This document shows positions 1 to 11,670 of a stretch of 64,000 bases of DNA, one piece after another. Position 1 is the stretch's first letter, and every line of letters begins with the position of its first letter. The stretch is from Pipra filicauda. Its lineage: Eukaryota; Chordata; Aves; Passeriformes; Pipridae. The position numbers and the translations under genes are program-made. The DNA lies in the NCBI RefSeq assembly GCF_003945595.2, contig NW_024104358.1, forward strand, positions 248,001 through 312,000, in the 5' to 3' direction. The notes below the pieces were generated by a model. That model was not told where the DNA came from and made no database searches. It was given only the letters and a program-made list of their open reading frames with translations.

Positions 1-295
1 CTGCCTAAATGCCACTTCTTTCAGCAATATCTGTTGGTTTTTTTGACCATCTTTCACTTAGGGCAGCTGAATCTGTCACCCTTCCCTTATCCATCAGCAC
101 TGTAACCCTGTCATAGAAGGTCACCATATTTTCACAATTTATTTTTAATGAAACCATGTTGGTTGTCACAAGTCAACTCCTCGTTTTCCATGTGCCTTCG
201 TATATTTTCCAGGAGGATCCGCTCCATGATCTTGCCAGGCACAGAGGTGAAACTGACTGGCATGTTGTTCCCCAGATCTTCTTTATTTCCATTTT
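1..295 (-). mobile_element. CR1 LINE fragment (reverse-transcriptase part)
   Basis: Read on the minus strand, this stretch resembles the CR1 reverse-transcriptase region, around the phrase that in plus orientation reads ccaggcacagaggtgaaact followed by gactggcatgttgttcccc. It is interrupted by stops and indels, cut off by the window edge on the left, and fades into A/T-rich sequence near 295. It lies in UTP23 intron 1 and is a dead relic. The family call rests on memory of avian CR1 sequence, and the boundary is approximate. Confidence 0.6.
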
Positions 296-683
296 TAAAT
301 ATAAATTAAATTTTAAAATTTAATAATAATAAATTAAATTTTAAAAAAATATTTATTAAGTAGTAGTTCATATGCTAGGTGATATCCAAACATAATTTTA
401 AGGACTCAGTATATTCACTGATGTGAAATATTTTTAAATCGTTTATTATAACTTAAAGTTATTACTGGTTAATCGTTTTGACAACCAAGGAAACCTTGCT
501 ATATCTTCAGATGGGCTACTGCTTTCAGATTTCTGGGTGCCATTTACAAATCATAGAGCCTGAACAACTGGGCATTGCTCATTCTTAAATAACTCATGTC
601 AGCCATTTGCTGTTATAAAAAAATGTGAGGGTTTTTTTTGGTTTTTTTTTTGTTTCGAAATCATTGTTTCTTTTGGTTTTCAG

Positions 684-858
684 ATGTGTTATAAAAGAAC
701 TGGAATCATTGGGGAAAGCACTGTATGGAGCAAAATTAATTGCCCAGAGATTTCAAGTTCGAAACTGTTCTCACCACAAGGATCCTGTGAGTGGTTCCAC
801 CTGTTTACTTTCTATGATTGAAGACGGCAACCCTCATCACTTCTTTATTGCTACACAG
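684..858 (+). CDS. UTP23: UTP23 middle exon (PIN-like domain, zinc ligands)
   Basis: The acceptor is ttttggttttcag before 684 and the donor is gtaaaagc after 858. The first base completes an Arg codon (AG from exon 1 plus A), then 58 codons follow without a stop: CVIKELESLGK ... FIATQ. Cys and His residues (RC at the start, NCSHH, and TCLLS) fit the CCHC zinc motif known in this family. YGAKLIAQ and GNPHHFF are family-conserved stretches. The longer open frame that runs upstream into T-rich intron sequence is not coding. Confidence 0.93.
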
Positions 859-2153
859 GTAAAAGCTCGTGGGAAACATTAACTCCATTTCATTTCAAGT
901 GATGCTTTGATACCTAAAGATAAGGAAGCCTCCACTAACCTCAATTATAAGATTTTTACCTCATTTGTGGGAATTAATAATGTAAAACCTTACTCACTCT
1001 TAAATGTATTTGCTAATTATGAAGCAGGGAATCTTTTCTCTTACTTGAATGACTAGATTTTTTTACCTTATAAGGATATTGCTTAGTTTAGCAGAAAGTG
1101 TAGAAAACATACTGACTACCTATTGATGTAAGAAAACAACTCATTGATGCTAATTTGCATGTTGCTTTGTGTGCATTCCGTTCCCTGAACTGTTTTCACA
1201 GTAGTCTGAAAAGTGAAATTAAGTGTCAAACATCCATATAACTTCAGTTTTAAGAAATTTTGGACTACAGAATAAATAACTTTACAAATGAGAAAGGCAT
1301 TTTTTCCTGGGTTTGTTATTGGGACTGTATGTATATATGATACACAATATATATAGAAAGGTTTATAGTAGAATTCTGTATAGTTATGTAAGATAAAAGA
1401 ATTTAAGATGGTTTGTGACAGAAGAAGTTATGTTACTTCTTGTGGAGTGTTGGTCTGCATACCAGTGAACTGGGACTTTTTCCTCAAATAATGCATGTGT
1501 GCATATATATGCGGATAAAAAGGAAATGTTGATAATTTTCCATTAGAAGCACAGCTCATTAGGAGAGAAATTGAAGTTTAAATTGCTGTGAAAGGCACTG
1601 CCATGTAAATCTGCTAGTTTCTTATCTTTTTCATAAGATAAGAATTAAGTTTCTTATCTTTTTCATAGTGTAGTTTATCTTCATAGTTTTGTATTAAAAG
1701 TAGGTGCATTTGAATTGCAAATATAATTTAATCCCAAAATGTTGACTAAAGTATTTAATTTTGCAGGACCAGGACTTATCAAACAAAGTGAAAAAGAAGC
1801 CTGGCGTTCCTCTCCTGTTTATTATTCAAAACACGATGGTGTTAGACAAACCTTCTCCTAAATCTTTGGCATTTGTTCAAAAGTTGCAGACAAATCAGCT
1901 TGTTCCAGAGTACCAAAAACAAAGTATTGTGGAGCTTAAAGAAAAAGAAGGACTAGCAAAGCAAGAAGGTGAAAAGAGGAGAAAACGCAAAAGGGCAGGT
2001 GGCCCCAATCCACTCAGCTGTCTGAAGAAAAAAAAGAAGAAAACACAGGAGGGTCAGGATCCTTCTGCTGAAAAGAAGAAAAGGAGAAAAAGAAAACGAA
2101 ATAGAGTTAAAGCAGAAGCCATGCCATCAGTGCAGAAGAAAGAAGGAGAATAA
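684..2153 (+). CDS. UTP23: UTP23, small-subunit processome component (3' part of gene, two exons)
   Basis: UTP23 is a nucleolar PIN-like-domain protein of the small-subunit processome, needed for early 18S rRNA processing. Known work describes a zinc-binding CCHC motif and a PIN fold thought to bind RNA rather than cut it. Two coding exons are visible here: 684-858 and 1767-2153, joined in phase (GCTACACAG then GACCAGGAC) to give ...FIATQDQDLSNK.... The first exon, with the start codon and the N-terminal half of the PIN domain, lies left of position 1. The C-terminus is very basic (runs of K/R, several nuclear/nucleolar-localisation-like clusters), as in the human protein. Intron 2 is 908 bp with standard GT-AG ends. 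The gene converges on RAD21. Identity rests on near collinear similarity with human UTP23, including the motifs KKKPGVP, IIQNTMVLDKPSPK and GPNPLSCLKKKKK. Confidence 0.93.
1616..1667 (+). repeat. 20-bp perfect direct repeat in UTP23 intron 2
   Basis: The 20-mer agtttcttatctttttcata occurs at 1616-1635 and again at 1648-1667, a 32-bp period with a 12-bp spacer. The first copy also runs into a short inverted complement (cttatc ... gataag). It looks like a recent local duplication. It lies about 100 bp before the terminal-exon acceptor, and no function is apparent. Confidence 0.85.
1767..2153 (+). CDS. UTP23: UTP23 terminal exon with stop codon
   Basis: The acceptor is aattttgcag ending at 1766. 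The exon encodes 128 residues and a TAA stop at 2151-2153. It begins DQDLSNKVKKKPGVP, continues with the C-terminal strand of the PIN fold (LLFIIQNTMVLDKPSPK), then a charged linker, then a lysine/arginine-rich tail with the conserved GPNPLSCLKKKKKK block. The tail ends VQKKEGE, close to the human AEGE end. The open frame could extend two codons upstream, but those bases are the splice acceptor. Confidence 0.94.
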   Translation, partial: DQDLSNKVKKKPGVPLLFIIQNTMVLDKPSPKSLAFVQKLQTNQLVPEYQKQSIVELKEKEGLAKQEGEKRRKRKRAGGPNPLSCLKKKKKKTQEGQDPSAEKKKRRKRKRNRVKAEAMPSVQKKEGE

Positions 2154-2240
2154 GTCCATCTATGTAAACAGCACATGGCTTGAACATTGTTTGAACTTTG
2201 CAAAAAGAAAGATTATTATGCATGAAATTGAGTTGTTAAT

Positions 2241-2246
2241 ATTAAA
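2241..2246 (+). terminator. UTP23: Possible UTP23 poly(A) signal (ATTAAA)
   Basis: ATTAAA lies 88 bp after the UTP23 stop codon, followed by T-rich sequence with TGT elements (2253-2300) that could serve as a downstream element. It is the first poly(A)-type hexamer after the stop. Longer 3'UTR isoforms cannot be excluded without RNA data. Confidence 0.45.
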
Positions 2247-3006
2247 ACTTATTTTTAGTAGGTCTGCTTATTATCTTCTCTGTATTGTCTGTATCTTAAC
2301 ATTTGCGGGTTATTTCCTAATAATTTATTCTTTTATTTAGTAATTGGGTTTGTGACAAAATATTTAGGAACCCTCACGTTTCATTATTCTCTCCAGCCTC
2401 TTGGTTCCTGTCGAAATTCACATGATATGTAGCAATTTTTTAGAAATGCCTCTTGGCTTCCATATGGATTTTGGTGGGATATTAGACTTTTTTCTAAATC
2501 AAAGTTGCTATTCTTATTAAGACTAGTTTTGACAATTAGTCTGTTAGAGAATATGAAATTGACCTAAAATAACACAATGGCTTATTTATCCTTATTGTTT
2601 GGATACAAAAGTTAACTCTTTTGCAAAGTGACCAGATGCCCTCAGAAGTCCCATCCAGACTGAATTACTATGTAAATGCCATGTGGACTGATATGTCTGT
2701 TGTTCTTGATCTTCATTTATGAAGAAGATCCCAGAGGTGCAATTGTGTTGATATTCCTGGCAGTATAATGGCATCTCTGATCTGTCTATTTCATCTGTAG
2801 TTTATTTTTAATTTTTAAATAGGAAGAATAGAGTTTGAAAATGCTAAATCAAAGCACTGACCAACACCTAATGCTGTCACAGTATAGCACAGCTGTGCAG
2901 GAGTCCTGGAATACAGGGCAGCTGACGGTGATGGGACTCAGGCCCTGCTACCTGTTTCACTGTTCTGTAAGGTTATGAACAGAACAGAACTGAGTTGGAG
3001 GAGAGT
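2247..3006. other. UTP23 downstream / intergenic
   Basis: A/T-rich non-coding sequence without a recognisable repeat or gene. It may partly be an extended UTP23 3'UTR. The open frames here are short and lack recognisable motifs. Confidence 0.5.
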
Positions 3007-3570
3007 TGTGGTTTAACCCCAGCAAGCAGCTCAGCCCCACACAGCCATTTACTCAACTCCTCCTACATGGAGGTGGAGAGAATCAGGAGAGTAAAAGTAA
3101 GAGAACTTGTGAGTTGTGATAAAGACAGTTTAATAGGGAAAGCAAAAGCCACACACAAAGCAAGGCAAAACAAGGAATTTGTTCACAACTTCTCATGGGC
3201 AAGCAAGTGTTCAGCTGTCCCCAGGAAAGCAGGGCTCCATCATGTGTAATGGCGACCTGGGAAGACAAACACTGTCACTCTGAATGTCCTCCCCTTCCAC
3301 CTTCTTCCCCAGCTTTATATGCTGAGCATGATGCTGTATGGTCTGGAATATCCCTTGGGTCAACTGGGATCAGCTGTCCAGGTTTGTCGCCTCCAAACTC
3401 CTTGTGCACCCCCAGCCTACTTGCTGGTGGGGTGAGAGGCAGAAAAGGCCTTGATCCTCTGTAAGCACTTCTCAATGGCAACAAAAACATCCTGACACTG
3501 TTTTCAGCACAAATCCAAAAACACAGCTACTGTGAAGCAAACTAACTGTATCCCAGCCTAAAGCAGCACA
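3007..3570 (-). mobile_element. Solo LTR of an avian ERVL-like family (copy A)
   Basis: On the minus strand the element begins near 3570 (tgtgctgctttaggctgggatacagtt in pieces) and ends ...ggggttaaaccaca at 3007. This is the typical TG...CA layout of an avian LTR. Internal LTR signals on the minus strand are a TATA-like catataaagc near 3315-3325 and an ATTAAA signal near 3130 followed by ctgtctttatc. It is clearly the same family as the copies at 15.66, 36.79 and 60.30 kb. No internal retroviral genes are attached, so it is a solo LTR. Clear target-site duplications are not visible. Confidence 0.75.
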
Positions 3571-6500
3571 AAGAAGGAGCTTCCAAATCTGTTTCAAGTA
3601 CCCAATTTTCTCTAGTAGCTATTGCTTCCTATGCCTTCTTACGTGTCTGGTGGCATTAAGTCAGAAGTGAGTGACTGAGATGACATAATAGAGGGGTATG
3701 CACTATAGCACACGCTATGGCATAGGTGTGCTTTCACGGTGTTCCCAGTCATCACTGCCCAGATTTTTAATTTTTCTCAGTGCACTTCTTCTTAACCAAG
3801 ATGTAGTCCTTAAAAGCTTTCTGTTTCTTCATCTGTGTGAGTTTAAGCCATGTGCCCTAAACAATTCTTCAGCCTCTGTATCGTGTTTGCAAGGTAGTTT
3901 TTCTGTGCGTTGTCTGCGCAGGTTCTTGAATGTCTGGAGTACACAGCTGTACTGTTGGCCTTTCAAATCGTATGGAAAGCTGTTTCACGGAGTTTGAGAA
4001 ACTAGCTTGAGTGATGAGAGTTAGCCAGTCTTAGCAAAAACTGCAGGATCATTCCCTAGAATCTACAGAGTATCCCTCTGGCCAGCACAGGAAGGTGCAC
4101 AGGACACTGCTGCTGTAGCCCCAGTCCAAGCTGTTCCTCCCAACACGGCTGTTAGGAGTGACTGTGCCTTTACTGTTCCATACAAGACCACATGCATCTT
4201 GGGAATGGACGGTGAGAGACAGAAGCAGCAAGGAATGGTGCTGTAGTCAAGATGAAAGCTTATTTGAAGTTTAAAACAGTCACGCTCATCATAGTATTGT
4301 TCCTACATTGATTGCCAAAGTCAGTCCTGAGGCGAAATTTAGTAACTCCTAAAAATATCTTAATGCAGCATATTTGTTTGATGTATATTGCCTTTCTCAA
4401 GCTGTCATAGCCCTTTCACCTGCACTCATTTGGGCACAGTCCCATGTTAATGTAGTTTTACTTCTCATTCTACTGTAAATATTGCTTGTATTTCTTCCCC
4501 CTCCCCAAACTGACCCATAGACATCACTACTGTAAGTAAAGTTTGGAGCAGACAGCAGAGATGGTTCAGCATCAAAATCTCATTCTGAGTCAAAAGTATA
4601 TTAAAACTCAGTAACTTTACTAAAAATATTGTTTTTAAAAATAGAGAAGAAAACACTCTAATTATTTGCAGTAGTCCCTTTCAGTGTAGTTAAAGCTTAA
4701 ATCCACTTTTTTTTGAAGACTTATAGACATAAAAACCTAATTCTTGCAAAAAAAAAGATTATTTTAACAGTCATCTAATGACTGCCACCTTAAGGAATTT
4801 AAAACAATATTTATCTATGTTTCCTTGGCATTTTGTTAACACAAACTGAGTCATGGTGTTGCCATTGGGAAGAACTGGAATGTAAAGGGAGTGAGCTCTT
4901 AAGAGAAAAGCTGTAAAATTTGTCTGCATAGCTGCAGCTTTCCTCCAGCAAGGTAAATAACTTGTCTGTCAGCTTTGGGAGGGAGCTCCTGCCCAGGCAA
5001 CAAGCAATCAGACCGTGTTTTGTTACCATTTTGAAATATGAAAAAAAGAAAGCCCATCCAGGTCAAACTGACTGGCTGTATTTATACCATTAAATCAGCA
5101 ACACTCGGAGCTGCCTGTAAGCCCGAGCCCAGCTGGACGGGCTGGCTCTGCCCGGGCTGGGCTCTGCTCGGAGCACACACCACCAGCGCGGCTGCCGGCA
5201 AACCGGCCGTGTGGATGCTTTCAGGATGTGCTGCCTCTGCCTGCCAGGGGTTGGTGAGGTTTAGTTGGCCCGGGCTAACCAATGACAAGTCCCTCTAGTA
5301 ATTCTGTGGTGCAAGTCACTGGAAGCATCCCTAGGCCTATGGAAAACACCACTGTGGAAGTACCTGTAGAGCTAACTTTGCTGTTCTAGGTGTTCACTCC
5401 ACGTTCTGCCCAAAAAGCCACTGCCTTATTTATCAATAAATGGTCTGGAGTTGTGACCACAACTCTAGCATAGACAGGGTTCCCAATATAGCTTTTCAAA
5501 TGAAGTTTAGGATCATTTTGCTGTAGGGTGTCAGAGGGACTGGTTTCAGTTTTGAAACTACAGAAAGCCCCAGGTAAATTAAAACAAGTATGAACAAAAA
5601 CTTCTTGGGGGCTATTGATTTCCTCTTTTCTCAGCATAAATATACACCCTAAATCCTAGGCAGTACCTCGCTAAATCTTTCTTTTAAAAGAGAGGGAAAC
5701 AACCAGTATTGTAGAGTACTATGTATGCTACATGTGCAGAGTGATAGAAGAAGAAAATGTCAGCCACAGTCTGCAGGGCGTTAATGCTGAATTTAGAACA
5801 GAGTCTCATCTACCAGCAGCAGAAGACATTTATCTAGACTGCCTGCCAATTCAATTGGCTGGATTTGTATGTTGGTGTGATCCAGTATTGTACAATAAAT
5901 CACTCCCTGAGCATCTGTTAATGACGCTAAATAGATGAGTTAATTAGAAGCTTCTGGAACCTGAGATGTTTATGAATCATTAAAGTAAATATGAATATGG
6001 TATGACTTAAAGAATAAATAAATGCTAGTGGGGAAAAGAAAATAGGATGTCCAGAGCAGTCCTGCTCATTTGTTTTCAGCTACACTGATACACTGTGAAT
6101 GACTTCTGCGTCAGCTTTAGAGTGTTCCTGGAGTTTCTTGAACGTGTTCTGTCAGAGACAAGATGAAGAACGTCGGAACAATACCATGATTTATACTCAT
6201 TGCATCTTTCAGATAGAAGTTTCACAAGCAGCTACTGTGTATTTCATACCTCTGTGTGGGCGTAATATCTCACACAGGGAGCAGCCGGAGATACAGAAAT
6301 GAACAAATAAGAGCCCCAGCAGGTGTTATCATTTACAATTTAAGGGAGAAAGATTGCAGTGTTCAGAGAGAGAATGACAGAAAGCAAAAGTTTTTGTACG
6401 CAGAGAGCCAGTAGTGAGAGAGAGACTGCACCTTGTGATTTAGGAATGGCCTAACTAATGCCAAGAGAGGGGCTTGTGATGTATTTCTGATAATTATTAT

Positions 6501-8557
6501 GTCTGTGCACTCCAAGCCCCAGATTTGTCTCAGAGAGCTCAGCTGTCTGCCCACAGAGGCAGTCATTTTGTAAAAGTTGCTACAGCTTGTTATGGAAGAC
6601 GCAGGCTGGGCTCTCTCAGGGGGACTTTATTTTCTGATTTCTTCTCCTGCAGTTGAGAGGGAGAACATGCAGCTGTGCTCTGTGTATGGATACAGGGAAA
6701 CAATGAAGCTGTTAACAAGAGTCCAATTAAAAACTATTCAGAGTCAAGAGTTGGAAGGAAGAAAAGAGACAGTAGTTACTGGGATTTAAAGAAATCAAGG
6801 AAGAAAGAAAAATACATGTAAGGGTTTCTGAGTGTTAACTGGAGGAAAGAATTGGTCAGCAGCAAAAGGTGAACCAGAAATGGCTCAGCAGTCAAGGAGA
6901 GTAGGGAACAAAATAATAAACCATAAGCAAATTAAAAAAAAAATCATTCCAATTCCGTTAAGAAAACCTCATTACTCTTTGTGACTCAGTTTCTGCCTTT
7001 TTAAAACAGGGAGCTGGATGGACTAAACCACTCATAGATCTTGTGTTGATAGCCCAAGATTTCCTGCAGAATGTAGGTCTCATGATGACAAACACTGTGT
7101 CTTTATGGTTTTTCAATATCACACACTTTGCAGCACTGGCAGGTTTGCAGCCAAATCATTCTGCTGTAGATCTTGCCTAACATCGCGTGTGGCTCACTGC
7201 CCAGCACACAGATATTACATCCAGGAGCAACCGACTCATGCCATTTCTGATAGGTGAATCCACGCAGTTAATTGCTCCTGAGTGTACTCACAGCAATAGT
7301 CTGGGATAGCCAGCAGTTCTGGCTGTGGAGATCATGACCCAGAGCATGGTATGGGGTTTTTTTAAAGTCTAATCTCCTTCCGGGAGCTCAGTAGGGAACC
7401 TCAAAAGTTGCTCGTTGCAGTCTTGACTTCTAGTTGATCCAGAATGATCACTTGGCCATGTTAATTCCTCTGGGGCCAAAGATGCTACTGATTAGACTCT
7501 TCAGGGGGGTTATTTTTTCAGACTGTCTTGGGGAAACACTGAGGAAATTTTTCACTCTGTGAATTGGCACCCATTTCGACAGGCAGGTTTTCAGAAAAAA
7601 TGAAGAGAGAACTTTTCTAGAATTCCTGGCTCCCTCTTTCCACCCTGACCTCTCTTTCAGCTCCCAAGAATACAAGCAGGGCTCTTCTAGGGTGGTCCAA
7701 AAATGTGTCTCACCCAGCATCACACCTCCAATAGTGGCTGAAAGCTGTTTCTTAGGAGTATTATGAAAATTGACAAAACATCTTTTTGGTGCTTCCTCAA
7801 CTGACTTTCCAACTTTCTAACAATTTGTTAGGGAGTTCCTGACCCCAGAAAAATATTTGGTTTTTAACAGCAGACAGTGAATCTCTCTTTCACTAATTTA
7901 AGCCTCTAATTTTCTGTGGTAAGGAGCTGCACAACTTGAACACGTGAAAAATACTTTCATGTATGTAAGCTGACCCTTGTAATGGGTGAAAGTTTAAGCA
8001 GTCATTCTTTAGTCACCTTTCCCATGCCACTCATGGCTGCATAGACATCTGTGATATTTCCCCTCATTCTTCTCTTTTCCAAGCTGAAGTGTCTTCTGCA
8101 TCACAAAGAGCAGCACCTAACAGGAAAGCAGATTGCAGCTTAGTCAGGCTCACCTGAAAAGACCAGAGAGTGCCTGCATTCTGCTGGATGTTCTTCATAG
8201 AAAAGCATGAACAGGAAAAGTCTTGTGAGAAAAGGTCTAGGACAGGAACTCAGCTTTTTGTTTGCCACAGACTCCCTGCTTGAGCTGAATGCCATTGCTC
8301 TTAAACATGTGTTGGCTTCTTGCCTGTGGAATGATGGTGTACGTATTTCCCTGAGCTCCTAAGCTCTCCACAGATTGGCACCACTAAACAACTAGACAAC
8401 AACATTCACAAGACAACTGGCTACTGTGCTGATATTGTTGGAAGAACCCAGTCTTTGCCCAACACACAGTACATCCAAAATAAAAGTCAGCCGCATACTG
8501 GGCTTATGATGGTATCCCTGTACCCTAAAATTAAGATGTAAATGATAATTTGAATAT
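3571..8557. other. Intergenic sequence, no gene recognised
   Basis: About 5 kb without a convincing gene. A GC-richer patch at roughly 5100-5290 ends with a plus-strand CCAAT pentamer at 5279-5283 and could be a weak regulatory or lncRNA element, but this is not demonstrable. Open frames here are all under 100 codons, with no family motif or splice context. Confidence 0.5.
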
Positions 8558-9535
8558 GATAGAATCATAAAACAGCCCGGGTTGGAAGGGACCTTGGAAG
8601 ATCATTTGGTCCAACCTTTCACAGGTCAGGGAGCCTAAGTGAGATTATCTAGCATCCTGTTCAATCACGTCTTGGAAACCTCCAGTGATGGGGACTCCAC
8701 CACATCCCTGAGGAGATTGTCCCACTGAATGATTGTTCTTACTGTAAAAAATATCTTTTTTTTATGTTGATATGAAACCTGTGCCAGTGCCACTTGCTCC
8801 TGTTGCTCCTTGTCTTCTCTATGTGACTCTTTGGGAAGAGACAGCCTCTGTCCTCTTTGAAGCCACCCTTTAAATACTGAAATACAGTGTTGAGTTCTCC
8901 CTGAGCCTTCTCTTCTTCAGGGAGAAAAGACCTAAGTCCTTCAGTCTTCCTTCACAGAGCAGGTTCTCCAGCCCTCTGATCCATCTTTATGACCTCTCTT
9001 TGGACCCTCCCCAGTCTGTTCACACCTTTCCTGAATTGTGAGGGCCAGAACTAGACACTCTACTCCAGGTGCAGCCTAACAAGCATGGAGTAGAGCGGTA
9101 TGGTGATGTCTCTACCGCTGCTAGTACTGGCCCTGCAGATGAAACCCAGGATCTGCTTTGCTGCAGCAGCACACTGCTGACTCATGGTCAGCTTGTTGTC
9201 CACCAGGACCCCCAGGTCCTTTTTGGCGATGCTGCTCCCCAGGCACAAAGATCCTGGCCTGTTCTGGGCTTTTTGTTATGTTGTCCCAGGTGCAGGACCT
9301 TGCACTTGTTAACTTCATATAGTTCCTGCTCACCCTCTTTTCCAGCCTGTCCATGTCTCTCTGTAAGATGTTTCTCCCTTCTGACATGTCCTCTTCACCA
9401 CCCACTCAGGTGTCATCAACAAACTTGGCGAGGCTTCTTTCAGTCCCATCATCCAGATCATTTATGAAGATGTTCAGCATCATGGGGCCCAGTATTGATC
9501 CCTGGGGTACCCTACCCATGATCTCCACAATTTTT
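8558..9535 (-). mobile_element. CR1 LINE 3' fragment
   Basis: The left end carries the CR1 3' tail in reverse (atagaatcataaaac), followed by the hallmark gttggaagggaccttggaag and, further in, the CR1 reverse-transcriptase 3' region. On the minus strand at about 9060-9250, degraded codons read like the CR1 C-terminus (LGVLVDNKLTMSQQCAAAAK). Several frameshifts and stops are present, so it is inactive. It is 5'-truncated, as usual for CR1. Confidence 0.85.
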
Positions 9536-9536
9536 C

Positions 9537-9870
9537 AAATATTATAGACAGTGGCCTGGCACTAGTTTCCCTGCCCTGTTTAGCAGTGGTCCTATATCTT
9601 CCCTGTGCTTCTGCTTACTGTCTATGTGTCCAAAACCCCATTTTTTGTTCTTCTTGACATCTTTGGCCAATTTCAGGTCTAGCCAAGCCTTAGCCTTCTT
9701 GACTGCCTCTGCACGTCCTTGCAAGGTTCTTGTAGTCTTCAAAGGCTACATGGCTGCATGTCTATAGACAGAATCTTCCCCCAAGTCCTATGCCTGTATT
9801 TTTATCCCACTTGTAGACTTTGCCTCCTTTGCCTCTCAGAATATGTTCAGCCTGTCCACATTAGATTTTT
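9537..9870 (-). mobile_element. Second CR1-like piece (more 5' part)
   Basis: On the minus strand it resembles a more upstream portion of CR1 ORF2. A degraded peptide (RTLQGRAEAVKKAKAWLDLKLAKDVKKNKK) around 9600-9735 is typical of the region before the CR1 reverse transcriptase. It directly continues the fragment to its left, so the two may be one CR1 insertion with an internal deletion near 9536. Confidence 0.6.
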
Positions 9871-11299
9871 TATATTAATTAACTTGGATATTAAAAAAAA
9901 GAGGAGTTCTACATCATCATCAGAATGCCCACAGAATTGCAGTGTTTCTTTTTGCATTGTGTAGAAAAGAAGTCAGATTTATTGCTGCCCTAAACATAAA
10001 CAACACCATTGGTGTCAAGCTTGAGTCAAAGATAGATTTGCATGAAGATCAGTGCTATCAGAACCCAGGCAGGCCTGCCAAGCTTCTGAGATGAAGATAG
10101 TAAAACTAAAATGGGGATATGGCATTCATACAAACCACTGCTTTATGCCAGTCTGTGGAATTTTCTTCCGTCTATTTGGCCTTTTGTGATGGCCGGAGGA
10201 TTTGTTTTCAAGTCTGTATTTACTTCTTAATTCTGGTGAGAACTAGAACATTGTTAATACATATGCTTGGCAGTATCAAAATGGTAGACAATTAGCTTCA
10301 GTTATATAGGGTATCTGAGGGTTGTTTAATTTATTAGATTTTTAATTGGTCTCTGTGTGTAATGGACTAGGAAAAGATAAGAAATAAGGCCCTATAATTC
10401 ATCTGAATAAATCTTGGTTCCTCCCCACATTCCATCCTTTTCAACTACTGATTTTTATTTTTCTATTAGTTGTTGTTTTTGTTGTTATTTATAACATATT
10501 TAATTACGTGCTTTGGAATAATTTTTGGTGGATGCTTGCCAGTTTACTAATATTCACTGCCCACTACCTGATGGTGTCACAAACATACCATCTGTTCACT
10601 TGTGCCTTCCAGAACTCTCTGAAGTAGCTCACTGACTCAAGCTGCAGGTGGTAGGATTGCTCAAAATACATAATTACCAAACTTCTAAATAACAAAACTT
10701 TCATTTCATGTACGCTTTTTTAAAACCACATTTGATTAAGGCTTTTTAACCACCCTCCAGTTAAACACAAACTTACCTCCACCACAAACATATCTGATAC
10801 CATTATGCTGAAGAAGAAGGCTAATGCTCTGCTTTCACTTTTTTTTTGGTTTTTCTGGAGGATCTCTCGGCATCTTTTTTTCATGATTGGGCCAAAATTG
10901 TGTGTCCTGGTCCCGGAACAACTTTCTCTTGATATCCTACTCATCTGCCTAGTGGTAAGCACCACTTGTGTGGTATATCTGAGGGTGCCCCATCTTGGTT
11001 CACCTTTCTACCGAGTTTTGAATGGGAGAGTGGATCTGAAAGCTGGGAACACTGGCTCAGCCTCCCACTCATGCAGGTTGGTGCATGAGGCTCAGCTGTT
11101 TTGTGGCTGCTGTGCCCTTTCCTTTGGTTACTAATGAATTAATCCTTGTTAGAACATCTTCAAAAAAGAAATCTCAGCAGGTTACAATAATAATAATATA
11201 ACTCTACCAAAAGGGGGAAAAAAGCAATATTTTTCAATGGGATAGTGGATATCTTGACAGGCTTTTACTTGAACTCCCTGAAACAGCCAGTGTTATTTC
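9871..11299. other. Intergenic sequence, nothing recognised
   Basis: A/T-rich sequence with short open frames only. I see no repeat family, RNA gene or conserved domain here. Confidence 0.5.
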
Positions 11300-11670
11300 T
11301 GTGACTGAAGATTAATTTCTGTGCCCTTATCAAATGTAACCCTTGAGGAATTAATTGCATTCGCATATCGAAGTCCTATTTATACCATCAAGCAATCTGG
11401 AACAGATAAGGCCCTTCTTGGGAAATCTCTGCTGCTCCACAATATTTGCCTTTGCCTCAGACAGGTTATGGCCCACTGGGACCTAAGGAGCTCACTAAAG
11501 CACCATTTGTAATGCAGCGTGACAAATCCCGGAGCCAGGGCGATAATCTCTGCAAACTCTGTACAAACAGTCCCTGTGCCGCAGCAAAAGTGATTAATGG
11601 GCTCTGCGGAATCAGCATGCGGCCCTCGGCATTAATTACTTCAGAGGGACACTCAATGGAAACCCGGAGG
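11300..11670. promoter_or_regulatory. Candidate conserved non-coding element
   Basis: This stretch is denser in homeodomain-type cores than its surroundings: gaattaattgca (about 11348), gtgattaatggg (about 11590) and gcattaattact (about 11629), plus octamer-like ttcgcatat (about 11359). It has no repeat signature and balanced base composition, which is the look of vertebrate developmental enhancers. This is inference from motif density alone. Conservation across birds and mammals would decide it. Confidence 0.25.

Noticed and set aside
625..683. UTP23 exon extended upstream to the ATG at 625
   Set aside because: The T-rich stretch is a polypyrimidine tract ending in a good acceptor at 683. 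The homologous protein has a different upstream sequence, supplied by exon 1.
9069..9467. 132-codon plus-strand open frame
   Set aside because: Antisense to a CR1 reverse-transcriptase fragment. The real, decayed coding sense is minus.
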